Below are positions 50,216 through 61,000 of a stretch of DNA of 64,000 bases, in pieces. Positions within the stretch are counted from its first letter, which is position 1; the number at the start of each line of letters is the position of its first letter. Made by a program: the position numbers and the translations under genes. The notes beneath the pieces were generated by a model. It worked only from the letters and a program-made list of their open reading frames with translations, was not told where the DNA came from and did no database searches. The DNA comes from Polytrichum commune (Eukaryota; Streptophyta; Polytrichopsida; Polytrichales; Polytrichaceae), in contig OX485805.1 in NCBI GenBank assembly GCA_950295325.1, positions 56,010,758 to 56,074,757 of the forward strand, written 5' to 3'.

Positions 50216-50894
50216 GGTCCCAAAAAGTAATTTTTTTTGGCAAGACTATATTGGGTGTTAGATTACGGGGCCCAACCCTAACAACCCCTTCCCCATGATG
50301 GGGTCATGGCTTGGCCGGCCGGGGCCTGCCCAAATGGCCTAGCCCGACTAAGCAGATGCAACTCCTTCAATGACTAGTTGAGTACAAGAAAATAATTTTT
50401 GATTACAGGACATTGACAGGCTCTCTAACTCGAGGTTGAGAATTGGATCAATTATTGAAACCAAGCCGTGACTCCACGGGAGCTGTGGTTTCAATAAACC
50501 CATTGCTTTGGATGATGCCACATGATTGCGACCACATTCTAAAGACATGCATCATCTGTACCCACAAAGTCATGCAATTATGTGATGTTGTCACCACATT
50601 TTTGTAAATTTACAGGGCGACATCCAATGTTGGATTAAATGTTGTCCGTTGCAAGAGGCCAACTGAGAGGTTTTCCGAAATGGCGCGATGTGAGGAAGTT
50701 TTTGAGAATGGCCAACGAAACCAAGATTCAGCTAGACATCTAAGAAATAGAAGCGAGAGGGATCCAATTGTACTTCAATGCAGCACTAGTTTAAGTTCAA
50801 CAGCGCTATACCAACATCGATTGCGGAGTACAACGAAGAGAGTTGGGTAACCTCTATCGTATTCAAAAACTCATTTTCCTGTTTATATTGTTTG
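50216..50894. other. spacer downstream of the U2 array
   Basis: Contains a GC-rich patch (ggccggccggggcc, about 50,314-50,327) and, from about 50,810, the 3' flank shared with the other U2 units. No gene was recognised. Confidence 0.4.
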
Positions 50895-51102
50895 GGTCCC
50901 CCGAAGGGAGGGTTGTGCCAGCCTAGGAAGTAGTGCAATACCAAGGCGACACTCGCGAACTCGGGCAGCAAGTTGCCGGATGAGCACCACACCCAAGAAA
51001 AATTAGATTAATATCATGAGACTCGATGAGCCTCGTATCAGATATTAAACTGATAAGAACAGATACTACACTTGATCTTAGCCAAAAGGCCGAGAAAGGT
51101 AT
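50895..51102 (-). ncRNA. U2 spliceosomal snRNA gene, copy A
   Basis: From 51102 the minus strand reads atacctttctcggccttttg, then ggctaagatcaagtgtagta, the invariant 5' end of U2. GTAGTA pairs with the intron branch site. Stem IIa (ATCAGTTTAATATCTGAT region), stem IIb (gaggctc-atc-gagtctc), an Sm site (aattttt) and the terminal stem-loop (ccctcccttcgggggaccc) follow. The 3' end is set at the last stem and is approximate; plant U2 is about 196 nt. One of three tandem copies that share promoter and spacer sequence. Confidence 0.95.
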
Positions 51103-51125
51103 GCCTTAAGCTTCTTCACCTTCGG

Positions 51126-51175
51126 TTTATATATTCTCCTCGTCATTTTCCACTCCTCACCCAAACATATGGGGC
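51126..51175 (-). promoter_or_regulatory. U2 copy A promoter: USE and TATA
   Basis: TATA-like aatatataaa at 51126-51135, 24 bp upstream of the transcript start, and a USE-like gccccatatgt at 51165-51175 (plant consensus RTCCCACATCG). TATA and USE starts are 39 bp apart, the same in all three copies, the wide spacing typical of plant Pol II snRNA genes. Confidence 0.8.
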
Positions 51176-52309
51176 AATCAGGTCCACCCGCAAGAGGACA
51201 AGGAGAAACCAACATTGTCTGCTCTGTAATCAAACATGATTGTCATTTTCACCCAAGTCTCAATTTGATGCTCGTCTTGTGAATGAAGTAGTGTTACGAT
51301 ACTATACTCGAAATCACTCTCATAGGGACCATGTTCGTTCGAGCGGACACATCAAATCCATCGGTCGGTGGGAAAACGTGGAAAAAGAGCTATGAGAAGC
51401 CTTCTCAGATTGATGACAAACCACAAATTTCGCATGTTTAGTGAGACCTATGTCCAGTATTTGAGTCCTTGGGTCTTAGTGATTGGCGTTTGCAATTAAC
51501 CCATTAGGGTTTGGAGCGCTTCATTGTAGCGACGTCATCGGTATTAGCACAAGGTTCGCAATTAGGTCTGAACATGCACCTTCAAGATGGGAAGGGTTGA
51601 GTAGTGTGTCTAAGAGTTATCTACCTGTGAATTTCGGAATATGGAGTAATCTGGTATGATTCTCGAACAACAATTGGCTTATCAATCCTCACCAACACCC
51701 ACACTTGTCAATTGTGACCTCTGCAGCCCAATCTCTCGATTGCGCGCAGTTGGTGTTTGAAACACCACACTAACAAAAAACTCACATTCCTGCAAGTCCA
51801 ACTCGAGTCAAAGCTAGCATGCAATCTCTATAAATTGTTTCAGATAAATTGTTTCAATCTCTACGTAAAAAACAGAACTCTTGTTTTCCTTAGAATAGTT
51901 GGAGCTTACATAGAGTACAAGGCTGTATTTCCAGTTCCTTTAGAATTTTTCCGGAGTGTAAGACATGGTTCTTGTCCTCATACCTCTGGACCGCCTGCTA
52001 GGCTCACTAAAACATATTCTCAAATCTTGTACGGCTTACACTACAATCAAGTAACCCTACTTAGCCTTTCTAGTGAATGAGCAAAATGCACAGACATATG
52101 AGAGACGACGAGGTTTCTAGAGAGTGACACCGATATGGAAATTGGACGTGCACTTCAAACCCTAAATCTTATGTCCTAGATTCAAACCCTCGTGTGTAAC
52201 TCCAATATGAGGAACTAAAACATTGATTACGGAGCACAATGTAGAAAGTTGGGTAACGCCTCTCTTATTCAAGTGTAGTCAAAACTCTTGTTCCTATTTG
52301 TGTTGTTTG

Positions 52310-52517
52310 GGTTCCCGAAGGGAGGGTTGCACCAGCTTAGGAAGTAGCGCAGTACCAAAGCGACACTCGTGAGCTCTGATAGCAAGCTGCCAAATGTGCA
52401 CCGCACCCGACAAAAAATTAGATTAATATCATGAGACTCGATGAACCTCGTATCAGATATTAAACTGATAAGAACAGATACTACACTTGATCTTAGCCAA
52501 AAGGCCGAGAAAGGTAT
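52310..52517 (-). ncRNA. U2 spliceosomal snRNA gene, copy B
   Basis: Same 5' half as copy A, including the GTAGTA branch-site pairing region. Stem IIb reads gaggttc-atc-gagtctc and still pairs through G-U. The 3' half differs most from A and C (atttggcagcttgctatcag, against atccggcaacttgctgcccg in A). The Sm-site region reads aattttttgtc. It is the most diverged copy, and the 3' end is approximate. Confidence 0.92.
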
Positions 52518-52541
52518 ACCTCTACCTTCTTCACCTTCGCC

Positions 52542-52591
52542 TTATATACTCTCCTCGTCATCAACCAGTTCCCACCCCAAGTGTATGGGGC
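52542..52591 (-). promoter_or_regulatory. U2 copy B promoter: USE and TATA
   Basis: TATA-like tatataa at 52542-52548 and USE-like gccccatacac at 52581-52591, with the same 39-bp spacing as in the other copies. The USE is the weakest match of the three. Confidence 0.7.
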
Positions 52592-53916
52592 AATGACGTC
52601 CACCCGTAATATGAACATGAAAAACCAACGTTTTCTGCTGCCTTGCCCACTCCAACCCTAAAGTATGACCACAAGTTCATCTGCTTAGCACTCTTGTGGA
52701 GCAGACATGAGGAATTTTAGTTTAAAAAAAAGTCCATAGTATGGGGTTTTGTTTGACCGCAATGTAAACTCATTTGTTTGTTTCTTTTCTGACGGAAGTA
52801 GAATATTTCTAATGGAAGCACTGGATGAGATTAAGTCGTCTACATGACATAATTGTCAGAGATGTTGGGACCTTGGGCAGTTGCACACTAGCTAATCAAT
52901 TAGAAAGGCCAGGAAATCTGAGTCATAGGAAAGGAAGTCTGCAGTGGACATGATTGTCATTGCCACCAAAGTCTCAATTTGATGGTCCACTTGTGGGTGA
53001 AGCAATGGTACGATACAATACTCGAATTCACTGTGATTGGGACCAAGTTTGTCCGAGTGGACACATCAAATTTATCTGTCAGTGGACAAACGTGGATAAA
53101 GAACTAACATAAGCCCTCCCAGATTAAAGGCAAATCACAAATTTCACATCTGTAGTCGAATCTGTCTCCAGTATCTGAGACTTGGGTAGAGATTGACCCC
53201 AGTATGGTTTGGAGCTCTTCATCATAGGAACGCCATCGGTATTAGTTGGGGTTCGCAAGTGGGTTTGGGTACTGTGTCTTAAATGATCTGCTTGTGAATT
53301 TCGGAATATGGAGTAATCTGGCATGATTCTCGAACAGCAACCGGGTGGCCAATAATCTCCAACAAGCACACTTGTACGTTGTGGCCTGTGCCACCTAATC
53401 TCCCTCCTGATTACTCGCCATTGGTGTCTAAAACACCACCCTAACGAAGACCTCACATCCGTCCAACAACGACTTGAGTTAACATGCAAAGGAACAAAGT
53501 AGACAAGCTGTTTCAATCTCTACGTAAGAAACAAAATTTGGAGCTCACATGGAGAACAAAGTTGATTTTCCAGTTTCTTCATAATCTTTCTAGACACGTG
53601 GTTCTTGTACTCATACCGCTTGACTGACTGAAGCACGTTCTCAAATGTCATACCGCTTACACCATAATCAAGTAACCCTAATTAGCCCTTACAGTGAAAG
53701 AGCAAAATGACCGGAGAGATGAGACAACGACGTTTTCAGAGAGTGAGGCACATATGTGAGGTGTTGTTCAAACCTTGAATCCAAGGTCTTGGATTCAAAC
53801 CCCCAGCTCTGAAATGATGAACCAAACTTCGATTCCGTAGAAGTCAATATACACTACGCCAACCTTTTAAAATGTTGTTGTCAACAGTAGCACCCATTCC
53901 TGTTTTGGGTTGTATG

Positions 53917-54123
53917 GGTCCCCGAAGGGAGGGTTGTGCCAGCCTAGGAAGTAGTGCAATACCAAAGCGACACTCGCGAACTCGGGCAGCAAGCTGTTGG
54001 ATGAGCACCGCACCCAAGAAAAATTAGATTAATATTATGAGGCTCGATGAGCCTCGTATCAGATATTAAATTGATAAGAACAGATACTACACTTGATCTT
54101 AGCCAAAAGGCCGAGAAAGGTAT
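53917..54123 (-). ncRNA. U2 spliceosomal snRNA gene, copy C
   Basis: Begins atacctttctcggccttttg at 54123 with the full conserved 5' half. Stem IIb reads gaggctc-atc-gagcctc, fully Watson-Crick paired. The Sm site and the terminal stem-loop match copy A closely. The 3' end is approximate. Confidence 0.95.
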
Positions 54124-54146
54124 ACTTACAATTACTTCACCTTCAC

Positions 54147-54196
54147 TTTATATACTCACCTGCTCCTTGGCAATGCCCACACCACACATATGGGAC
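54147..54196 (-). promoter_or_regulatory. U2 copy C promoter: USE and TATA
   Basis: TATA-like tatataaa at 54147-54154 and USE gtcccatatgt at 54186-54196, the best match of the three to RTCCCACATCG (8 of 11). Same 39-bp spacing and 24 bp from TATA to the start. Confidence 0.85.
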
Positions 54197-54199
54197 AAT

Positions 54200-55571
54200 C
54201 AGGTCTGCACACAAAAGATAAAGATAACACCTACACTTAGTGCTCTCTTACCTTCTTGCGCACTCCAACCCTAATATTTGGCCACAAATCCACCTTGGAG
54301 TCTAACATGAACATTCGCCAAAATTTGCGCCATAGGAATTTAATCATAAAGGAACGACTTGAGCAGCGACTTAGCTGAATGCATTGCTGATTTGAGAAAT
54401 ATGCCAGGAAAATATGCAAAAGTTGTTGGGAATTTCATTAGTAGATAGTTGGGAATTCACAGCTACATCAGTCAATGTTTGTAACGTGAACCTTTCTATC
54501 TTGTTCAGTTCGGGCTTCATTCAATCATCACAAATGCAACACGCACTAGGGTTGTTCCTTGAACTTGGGAGTGACCATAGATTCTCTGTTTGACAAGAGG
54601 AACCAACACTGAGATGGTATTGGTTTGTTGGCAACCTGCCATTCAAACATTTATCCTCGAAACATTAATACTTTAATATTAGCGTCTGCCAATTTCATTA
54701 AGCAAGCTAATGAGGATGTTTAGATACATTGTTCTCGATTGAGCCAAACCCATAAATTTTCTTCCTCTCTTCTTTCCACATTTGTGGTTCTTGCAGATGT
54801 TTTGTAAATGCTTAATTACTTGCAGAAGTTAAGAAGCTCCTTGAACCCTAGCAGATTGCGAACAACCTCCATGCATGTAATGCTACCGCTGCATGAGAGA
54901 AATTACTTACGCAAGAATTTAGAGAGTCACAAATTCTTTGAAGAAATTGTTCAATTCCGAAACTGTATGTGCCGACGTCAAAGAGATGGAAGACGTGGTT
55001 TAGGGTTTCTTGGGTCGAAAAGTTTTGTAAAAGGTGAAAGTTGGCTTTGAAGGGAAATGCAAAAGTCGGTTGCAATAAGGTAAAAGTTAGTGAATAAAGT
55101 AAATGTGGCTAAATATAGGTCCATAGCACTTTGCTTTGCTTTTGTTTATTATTTCGGTGCTCAAGAAATTTATATGTATGTTTGGCTCAGAGTGATATCA
55201 GGGTTTATTGGGTCAAAACTATTGTTGAAAGGCCAAAGTTAGTGTTAAAGTAAAATGTAAGATGTTGCTTTTATAAAGTAAAAGTCAGGCAAGAAAGTAA
55301 AGGTAGGTAGCAAAAAACTCTATATAAGCAATGCTTTGCTTTATTTGTCTTGTGTGCATATTATTTTGTGAACACACGTGTTTGTTTGGTTCCACGGGAG
55401 GGGAATCCATATAATCACGCATATATTTTAAGTTCTATGAGAGGTGAAATTGCCAATGCTATCGGATCCAAAAAAGTGACATTGACATTCATAGAGAAAA
55501 AACTTTGGGCTTGCTTATCATAGGCATATCCATCCATAAAACACTCCTAAACTCAAAGCAAGGTTGAAACA
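54200..55571. other. intergenic stretch
   Basis: Between the U2 array and the TPR-like ORF. The repeated aaagt-aaagt strings at 55,070-55,310 suggest degenerate short repeats. No gene was recognised; the 80-residue frame at 54,808-55,050 has no similarity. Confidence 0.4.
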
Positions 55572-55922
55572 ATGTTGAATTTGGGGACACCAACCTTGGC
55601 AGATCTTGGTATCAATTCTGAGCAGGTTGAACATTTGATGTTACCTTGTGATGTAATGACTAAGATAGAGCTGCAAGACTACAAAGGCGCCATGGAGACA
55701 CTAGAGGCACTGGATGAGGTGAAGAAGACGGAGGTTCTCATCCTCAAACTAAGAGCCTTTCTCCACATTCATTTGGGTAACTTTAGAGAGGCTTGGGTTG
55801 ATCTCAACAGTGTGCACGGACTTGCACCAGACGATCATTACATATCAGTATACCGAAAGTTTTGCTTTATGGAGACCATAGTTCCAAAATACTTGCGCCA
55901 AGCTTATGTGAAAGTGAATTAG
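55572..55922 (+). CDS. small TPR-like protein (116 residues), function unknown
   Basis: A single-exon frame. Residues 34-52 (LQDYKGAMETLEALDEVKK) and 59-80 (LRAFLHIHLGNFREAWVDLNSV) fit two degenerate tetratricopeptide repeats. The rest is not recognised. Plant genomes, mosses in particular, carry many TPR genes, so this may be a fragment of a longer one. The frame is longer than most chance ORFs in this AT-rich region. No signal peptide or membrane segment is seen. It could be a small gene, a 3' exon or a truncated copy. Confidence 0.45.
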   Translation: MLNLGTPTLADLGINSEQVEHLMLPCDVMTKIELQDYKGAMETLEALDEVKKTEVLILKLRAFLHIHLGNFREAWVDLNSVHGLAPDDHYISVYRKFCFMETIVPKYLRQAYVKVN

Positions 55923-57521
55923 CTTTGAAAGCCATTTAAGTGAGTAGGAGGCTCTACTACTATGTACTTGAAAATATATGAATTAATCAATAATAAAGAT
56001 TGAATATTCAATTCACCTTAATCTTTACTTTTGTAAGTGTCACTTATCCACAACTAAATGGACTCCAAAATAATTACAAGTGAAAGAAAATAAATTGGTG
56101 GATGTTTTCACTACTGATGTCCCCATTTTACACATGTTGTTCCTGTTGCACACTAACATTCATGTTATTCGTATTGCACAAGCCAATTTAGAATCATGAA
56201 ATACACCTACATTTGAAGCTCCAACCAACTACATTGTACAAGTCAACCCATACATTATACTAATGATTTTAGTGTGGCCACCACATTGAATGGGGCCATT
56301 ACATTTTATAATCTCTCTCATTTGAATCCTATCATGCATATTCAAGAAACATGATGCTCGTTTTGAAGTCAAATCACCTATGATCAAATAAACTATCAAA
56401 ACAATATCTTTTCATCTATCTACAAATACTATGAGAATTGTGGTTCTTACCATTGGTTCTCTTCCACTAGAGGGATTTGAACTTTAAGGATATGGATTTG
56501 GAAATCTATTATTGTATTATATGATAATCTACTATTCTTGTTCCTTTGTTGTATTCATAAATAATAGATATTGGTAAACTAAACTAAATATGATATTCAA
56601 TGTCATATGGTATTTAATGTCACTATGGTAACTTTTCGCATGACACTTCTTATGAATAAATACTGTCATGGATGATGGATGAGTTCATCAATTGGCCAAA
56701 ACCCTACCTTCTCTTGTCAACAACTTGTGATGAAATATTGGCATGGATGATTGAAAATTGGATGAAAAATCACATGGTAAGTGACAATAATCGCAACACT
56801 GTAAATCTATACTCCCCCAAAAAAACACAAGGAATGACAATTAATGTTGGGTTAAGATTTAGTGTTGGTGACACTATACTGCGATTTACAATTAGTATTG
56901 AGCAAGACAATTAGAATTGGTGACACAAAATATCATATTTAGTGTAGTTCCCACATCCCGTTGCTTCCATTTATGCATTATGCTAACTTGGTAGCATAAT
57001 AACTCATGATTAGCTTTCTGATATATAATGTCAATCATGTTGTGTCATTATTCTAAGAGTTTTGACATTTAATTCCTTCAAATTAGATACTTATTGCTAA
57101 GGGGGTTCATGTGGAGTTGTAATTGTGTGGATGTGATCTAAAAACGAGTCTCTATAATTCTCTAGAAAAAAAAATCATTGAAAATTGAAATGTACTTGTA
57201 CACCTACAATTGATGCCGGGTTAAACACACAACATTGGTTTGGGGCTTGTGTCATCTATTTGCGGCATCTATGTAAGCTTGTCCACAACCGATGAAAGGG
57301 CTCCAGTAAAAAGAAGTTCCCTAACCTAATAGTTGAGCATCGATTGATTTCAAACGGATTCCATCATACTAAATCAACACCTTTGATGCTATTTTTGGGA
57401 GTCAACACAATCTTGAAATGAACCTTTTTAAGAAGAGTTCACTACGGACTACATAACAAATCTGAAAGGGGAGTGAGTGACGAGTTGTGACAACGATGAG
57501 TCATCCATTAACTCTTGCACA
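55923..57521. other. gene-free AT-rich stretch with a MITE
   Basis: Nothing coding was recognised. The element at 56,577-56,949 lies here. Confidence 0.4.
56577..56949. mobile_element. MITE-like element with 21-bp inverted ends
   Basis: aactaaactaaatatgatat(t) at 56577-56597 and its inverted copy at the right end (56929-56949) match at 20 of 21 positions. The element is 373 bp and does not encode anything convincing. No target-site duplication was found, so the true ends could be slightly different. The same terminal sequence forms the palindrome at 24,447-24,469. Confidence 0.55.
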
Positions 57522-57539
57522 TTATGGGACAAAACTGGT

Positions 57540-57720
57540 GTGCTGGTGGATGTACACTATAAATTTATGGATGAAAAACCCTCTACGTGAATAGAGAAAG
57601 CACAAAAAAGTTGTTGGAAATGCCCTCCACTTAGATGAGCGACCGTTTACGTTTTCACCTTTCCAATGGATGAGATTACGCGGGCACCACGAATCCCTAG
57701 CCCACTGATGTGTGATGATG
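57540..57720 (-). repeat. dispersed repeat B, inverted copy
   Basis: On the minus strand it reads gtgggctagggattcgtggt and aatctcatccattggaaagg, matching 15,993-16,045. It lies directly upstream of the NASP gene's 5' region. Confidence 0.6.
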
Positions 57721-57804
57721 AGTGGCATTGGTCCAATTAATGTAGGGCTTAAATAAAAAGTAATAAAAAATAAATCCACATTCATGCCCATCCGTCCATC
57801 TAAC

Positions 57805-57830
57805 ATCCATTTATCCATCCATCCATCCAC
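57805..57830. repeat. (ATCC)n-type microsatellite
   Basis: Repeated atcc units (catccatttatccatccatc and onward), about 240 bp upstream of the NASP start codon. Confidence 0.8.
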
Positions 57831-58065
57831 CTATCTATTCATCCGTAAGAAAAGGAGGGAGAGAGAAGGCGAAACCGAGCGAAAGCGGAGCGCGGGAGAG
57901 CTTGTGAGCTCCACGACCTCAATTGCTTCCGCTTTCGGTTCTCCGTCGCCATCGCCAGAACCACTTGGCATCATCATCATCAAGATCATTTCATTGTTGC
58001 TATTGTTATTGCTATTGCTGTTGCTGTTACAGCAGGGAATGCCACTAGTATAGGGGGCAGCAGCC

Positions 58066-61000
58066 ATGGGGAGCAGCAGCCAATGCATCGCGGAGGGCAA
58101 AAAACCCCAATCTCTGCAAGCCTCCGACTTGACGGAAGCGCAACGCCTCTTCGATCTCGGCTGCGCGGCCTTGCGGGACGAGTCTTTCGAGGATGCCACC
58201 GAATGTCTCAGCAAGGCTCTCGAAATCCGGTACGCTAGGGTTTTCTGTCACGTGTCGGCTTTAATAGTGTTGAGCTTTCTCTTGAGCTAGGACAAGGGAG
58301 GGAGGGGTTTTAGTAAGCTTTTTGAGCTTGTTAAACGAATTTTGAGGTTTGTGTACTCGATTGCTCGGGTGAGTGATACTTACTTCTGCTGTAGTGGCCA
58401 TTTTTGGAATTGGATTTACGTGCTTTATCTTTTGGATGTTTTTGTTTTTTGTGCGGAGGGAGGTTCGCATGTCGTGCATTGTTGCTCTCGTTCTTCTATG
58501 GTGTATCCACGCCAATGCCAGAGAAGTTGCTGATCTTCTCAAAAAATTACGTGTGCACCAGAGGGTTTTGCTAGTTGAGCTTGTGGCTTTTGGAGTTGTT
58601 TGTATTTTTTCCGCAAGTGAGAATGTAGATCAGAGTTGTTGATGCCGTCGAATACCTCAGCACGGGTCTGGAAATGCGGTACACTAGGGTTTATTTCCGT
58701 CACACGCATTGGTTGTAGTTGTTGAGCACTCTGTCGAGCTAACACCAGGGTTAGAGTAAGCTTGTTGAGCTTGTTAAAACGAGTTGTTAGGTATGTGAAA
58801 TTGATCGCTTGGGTGAGTGGTACTGCTGTAGTGGCTCAAACTTTCAAGAGGTTGCTGTTGGAATGTGAACAGCGTAGTGGTGATTTTTGTAGTTGAAATA
58901 TTGTGCTTTTGTGTGGCATTGAAGAATAGAGGGAGGTCCACATGTTGTGTACTGTTGCTCTCCTTGATTTATGGTGCATTCATGCAAATGCCAGTGTAGT
59001 TACTGAATTTTGAAAAATTTGTGTGTGCTTACAGAGGGTTTTATTGCTTGAGCTTGTGTTTTGTCAAGTTGTCCAAGTGTCTCAGCAAGGCACTTGAATA
59101 TTGATGTTCTAGGGTTTGTTCACATGCATTCGTTCAAGTGTTGAGCATGTGGTTGTGCTAGCAGAGGGTTTGAGTGATCTTGTTGAACTTCTCCAACGGG
59201 TTTCTAGGTTTCTGTGATCGATTGCTCAGGTGTGTGGTACTGCTATAGTGGCTTGGAGTCTGAAGAGGTTGCTCATTGATTGTGAGTAGTGTAGTGGCAA
59301 TTTTTGGAATTGGACTTTTGCGTGGTGGTTGGTGGGAGGTAGACGAACAGATGACTCCAATGTTGCCACTGGTGTGAATTTTGGTGTTGCACCATCTTCA
59401 AGTTGGTCTAAGTCTGGGTGTAATCTGGAAATGGGCATCATGAGTATTGGAGCCCCCCAAAAGACTACTACCTTTTTCAAAGGTGAACACCTTCAACAGG
59501 CACAGACAAACTGGCCTGCACCAATCTCCCCCCAAGGGCAAACCCCTAGGTTCCCACATGGTTGGTTGAAAATGTTTGGGTTACCTGGATACCCTAGGTG
59601 GTAGGGTGTACAAGAATTCAAGTGCTAGGAAGGTCACCCATTTGAGTACTATTTTGGCCTTAGGCACTTAACCTTGGAGTTCCCATGGGATCTGGGTATA
59701 AAGCCCTGGGTTTAAGTCACATTGGAGGGAGGTCCATTATTGCTCTCATTGTTTTATGGTGCATCCATGTAAACGCTGGAGGTGTTGCAGAAAATTGAAA
59801 GAAATCCTGTCTGCTTCCAGAGGGTTTTGCTACTGAACTTGTGATTGTCCAGTTGGTTGTGTTTTGTCTGCAAGTGAGGGCGCTTGGAAATGTAGACCAG
59901 AGTTGGGGAATCTCTTAAGAGGAGGGGTTTAGAAGTTGAAATACGTGTTTTTGTGGATACGTTTTGTTTTGCAACTTGCTTCTCTAGGACTAGATTTTGT
60001 GATGGTGGGCTTTCAAGTGAAGTCTTCTGCTCAATCTCCCTGATGTTGTCATGACTGGCTGCTTGATTGTCTTTCCTCTGTTTTATTTTTTTAATTACTT
60101 TGAATCTTTTTTTCAAGTCAAGGGGTTTATTCCTTCAACAACTCCAACAATTCGTTGGACTTTGAGATGCATATAGAAAGACCTTAGGATGTTGAGTGAA
60201 ATTTGAAATACTTATATGTAAGTCTCTTAATATATGGGTGTGTAAAGGTTTATGGAGTTACTGATCAATGGTGTACCAGAGCCAAATTTGGCTCTGTGTG
60301 CATGCAGACTGCTTGGTTTGGTAATTATTCTCATTTGTCTGCTCTATTAAGTGTGTGTAGATTAGTCTTGCTAGTCCCTGTTCTATGTTGGTGTGCTGCA
60401 ATTCTGTGGAAAGTCTATATGTGTGGTTTTTTAGTATTCTAGAAACTGAATTAATTTTTCATTGCAACTTCCTCATTAGTAGCTAGTGCTTTTGAGTGTT
60501 GCAGGGTCCAGCATTATGGGGAGCTTGCAGCAGAATGTGCAACGACATACTACAAGTATGGTAGTGCCCTTTTTGACATGCTGCAGGCAGAAGCGGATCC
60601 ACTATGTGATACTGCTCCTCAAACCAAGGGTGTTACCTCTGCTAATGTAGAGGGCTCTACAGCAGGTGAAACAACAGCTTTACTCCATGAAGGCCTTCAT
60701 CCTTCTTTGATGTATGTGTCTGTTCCTGTTCTTACAGTGTTATGTGCTTGTTGATATAGAACCTCATTGTCCTCACATGTGTAATGGAAACAGAGCCCAT
60801 GGATAAAGACAATGAAGACGACGATGATGAAGCAGAGGAGAAGAAGGATGAGGAAGAGGAAGGGGAGAAGGATGAGGATGCAGATGAAGGTGACTTGGAG
60901 GATGCATGGAAAATGCTGGAGTTTGCACGTATCATTCATGAAAAGAACGGAACATCTACAATTGAAACTGTTGACATCATAACTAAGCTTGCAGATCTGA

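Larger units (their letters stand above)
51238..53870. repeat. duplicated U2 spacer units (about 1.4 and 1.6 kb)
   Basis: The spacer 51,238-52,270 between copies A and B is repeated at about 52,945-53,870 between B and C. Matching stretches include tctcaatttgatg, cggacacatcaaat / tggacacatcaaat, ggaatatggagtaatctgg, and the aaacaccac-ctaac segment. The U2 copies therefore arose by tandem duplication of whole gene-plus-spacer units. Transcript starts lie 1,415 and 1,606 bp apart. Confidence 0.85.

Noticed and set aside
59329..59604. 91-residue frame in NASP intron 1
   Set aside because: Inside a well-supported intron, next to a 5S-like fragment. It has no domain and is probably mobile-element sequence.
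59610..59725. Functional 5S rRNA gene
   Set aside because: Too many differences from 5S rRNA, no Pol III terminator placed, and it lies inside an intron on the opposite strand.
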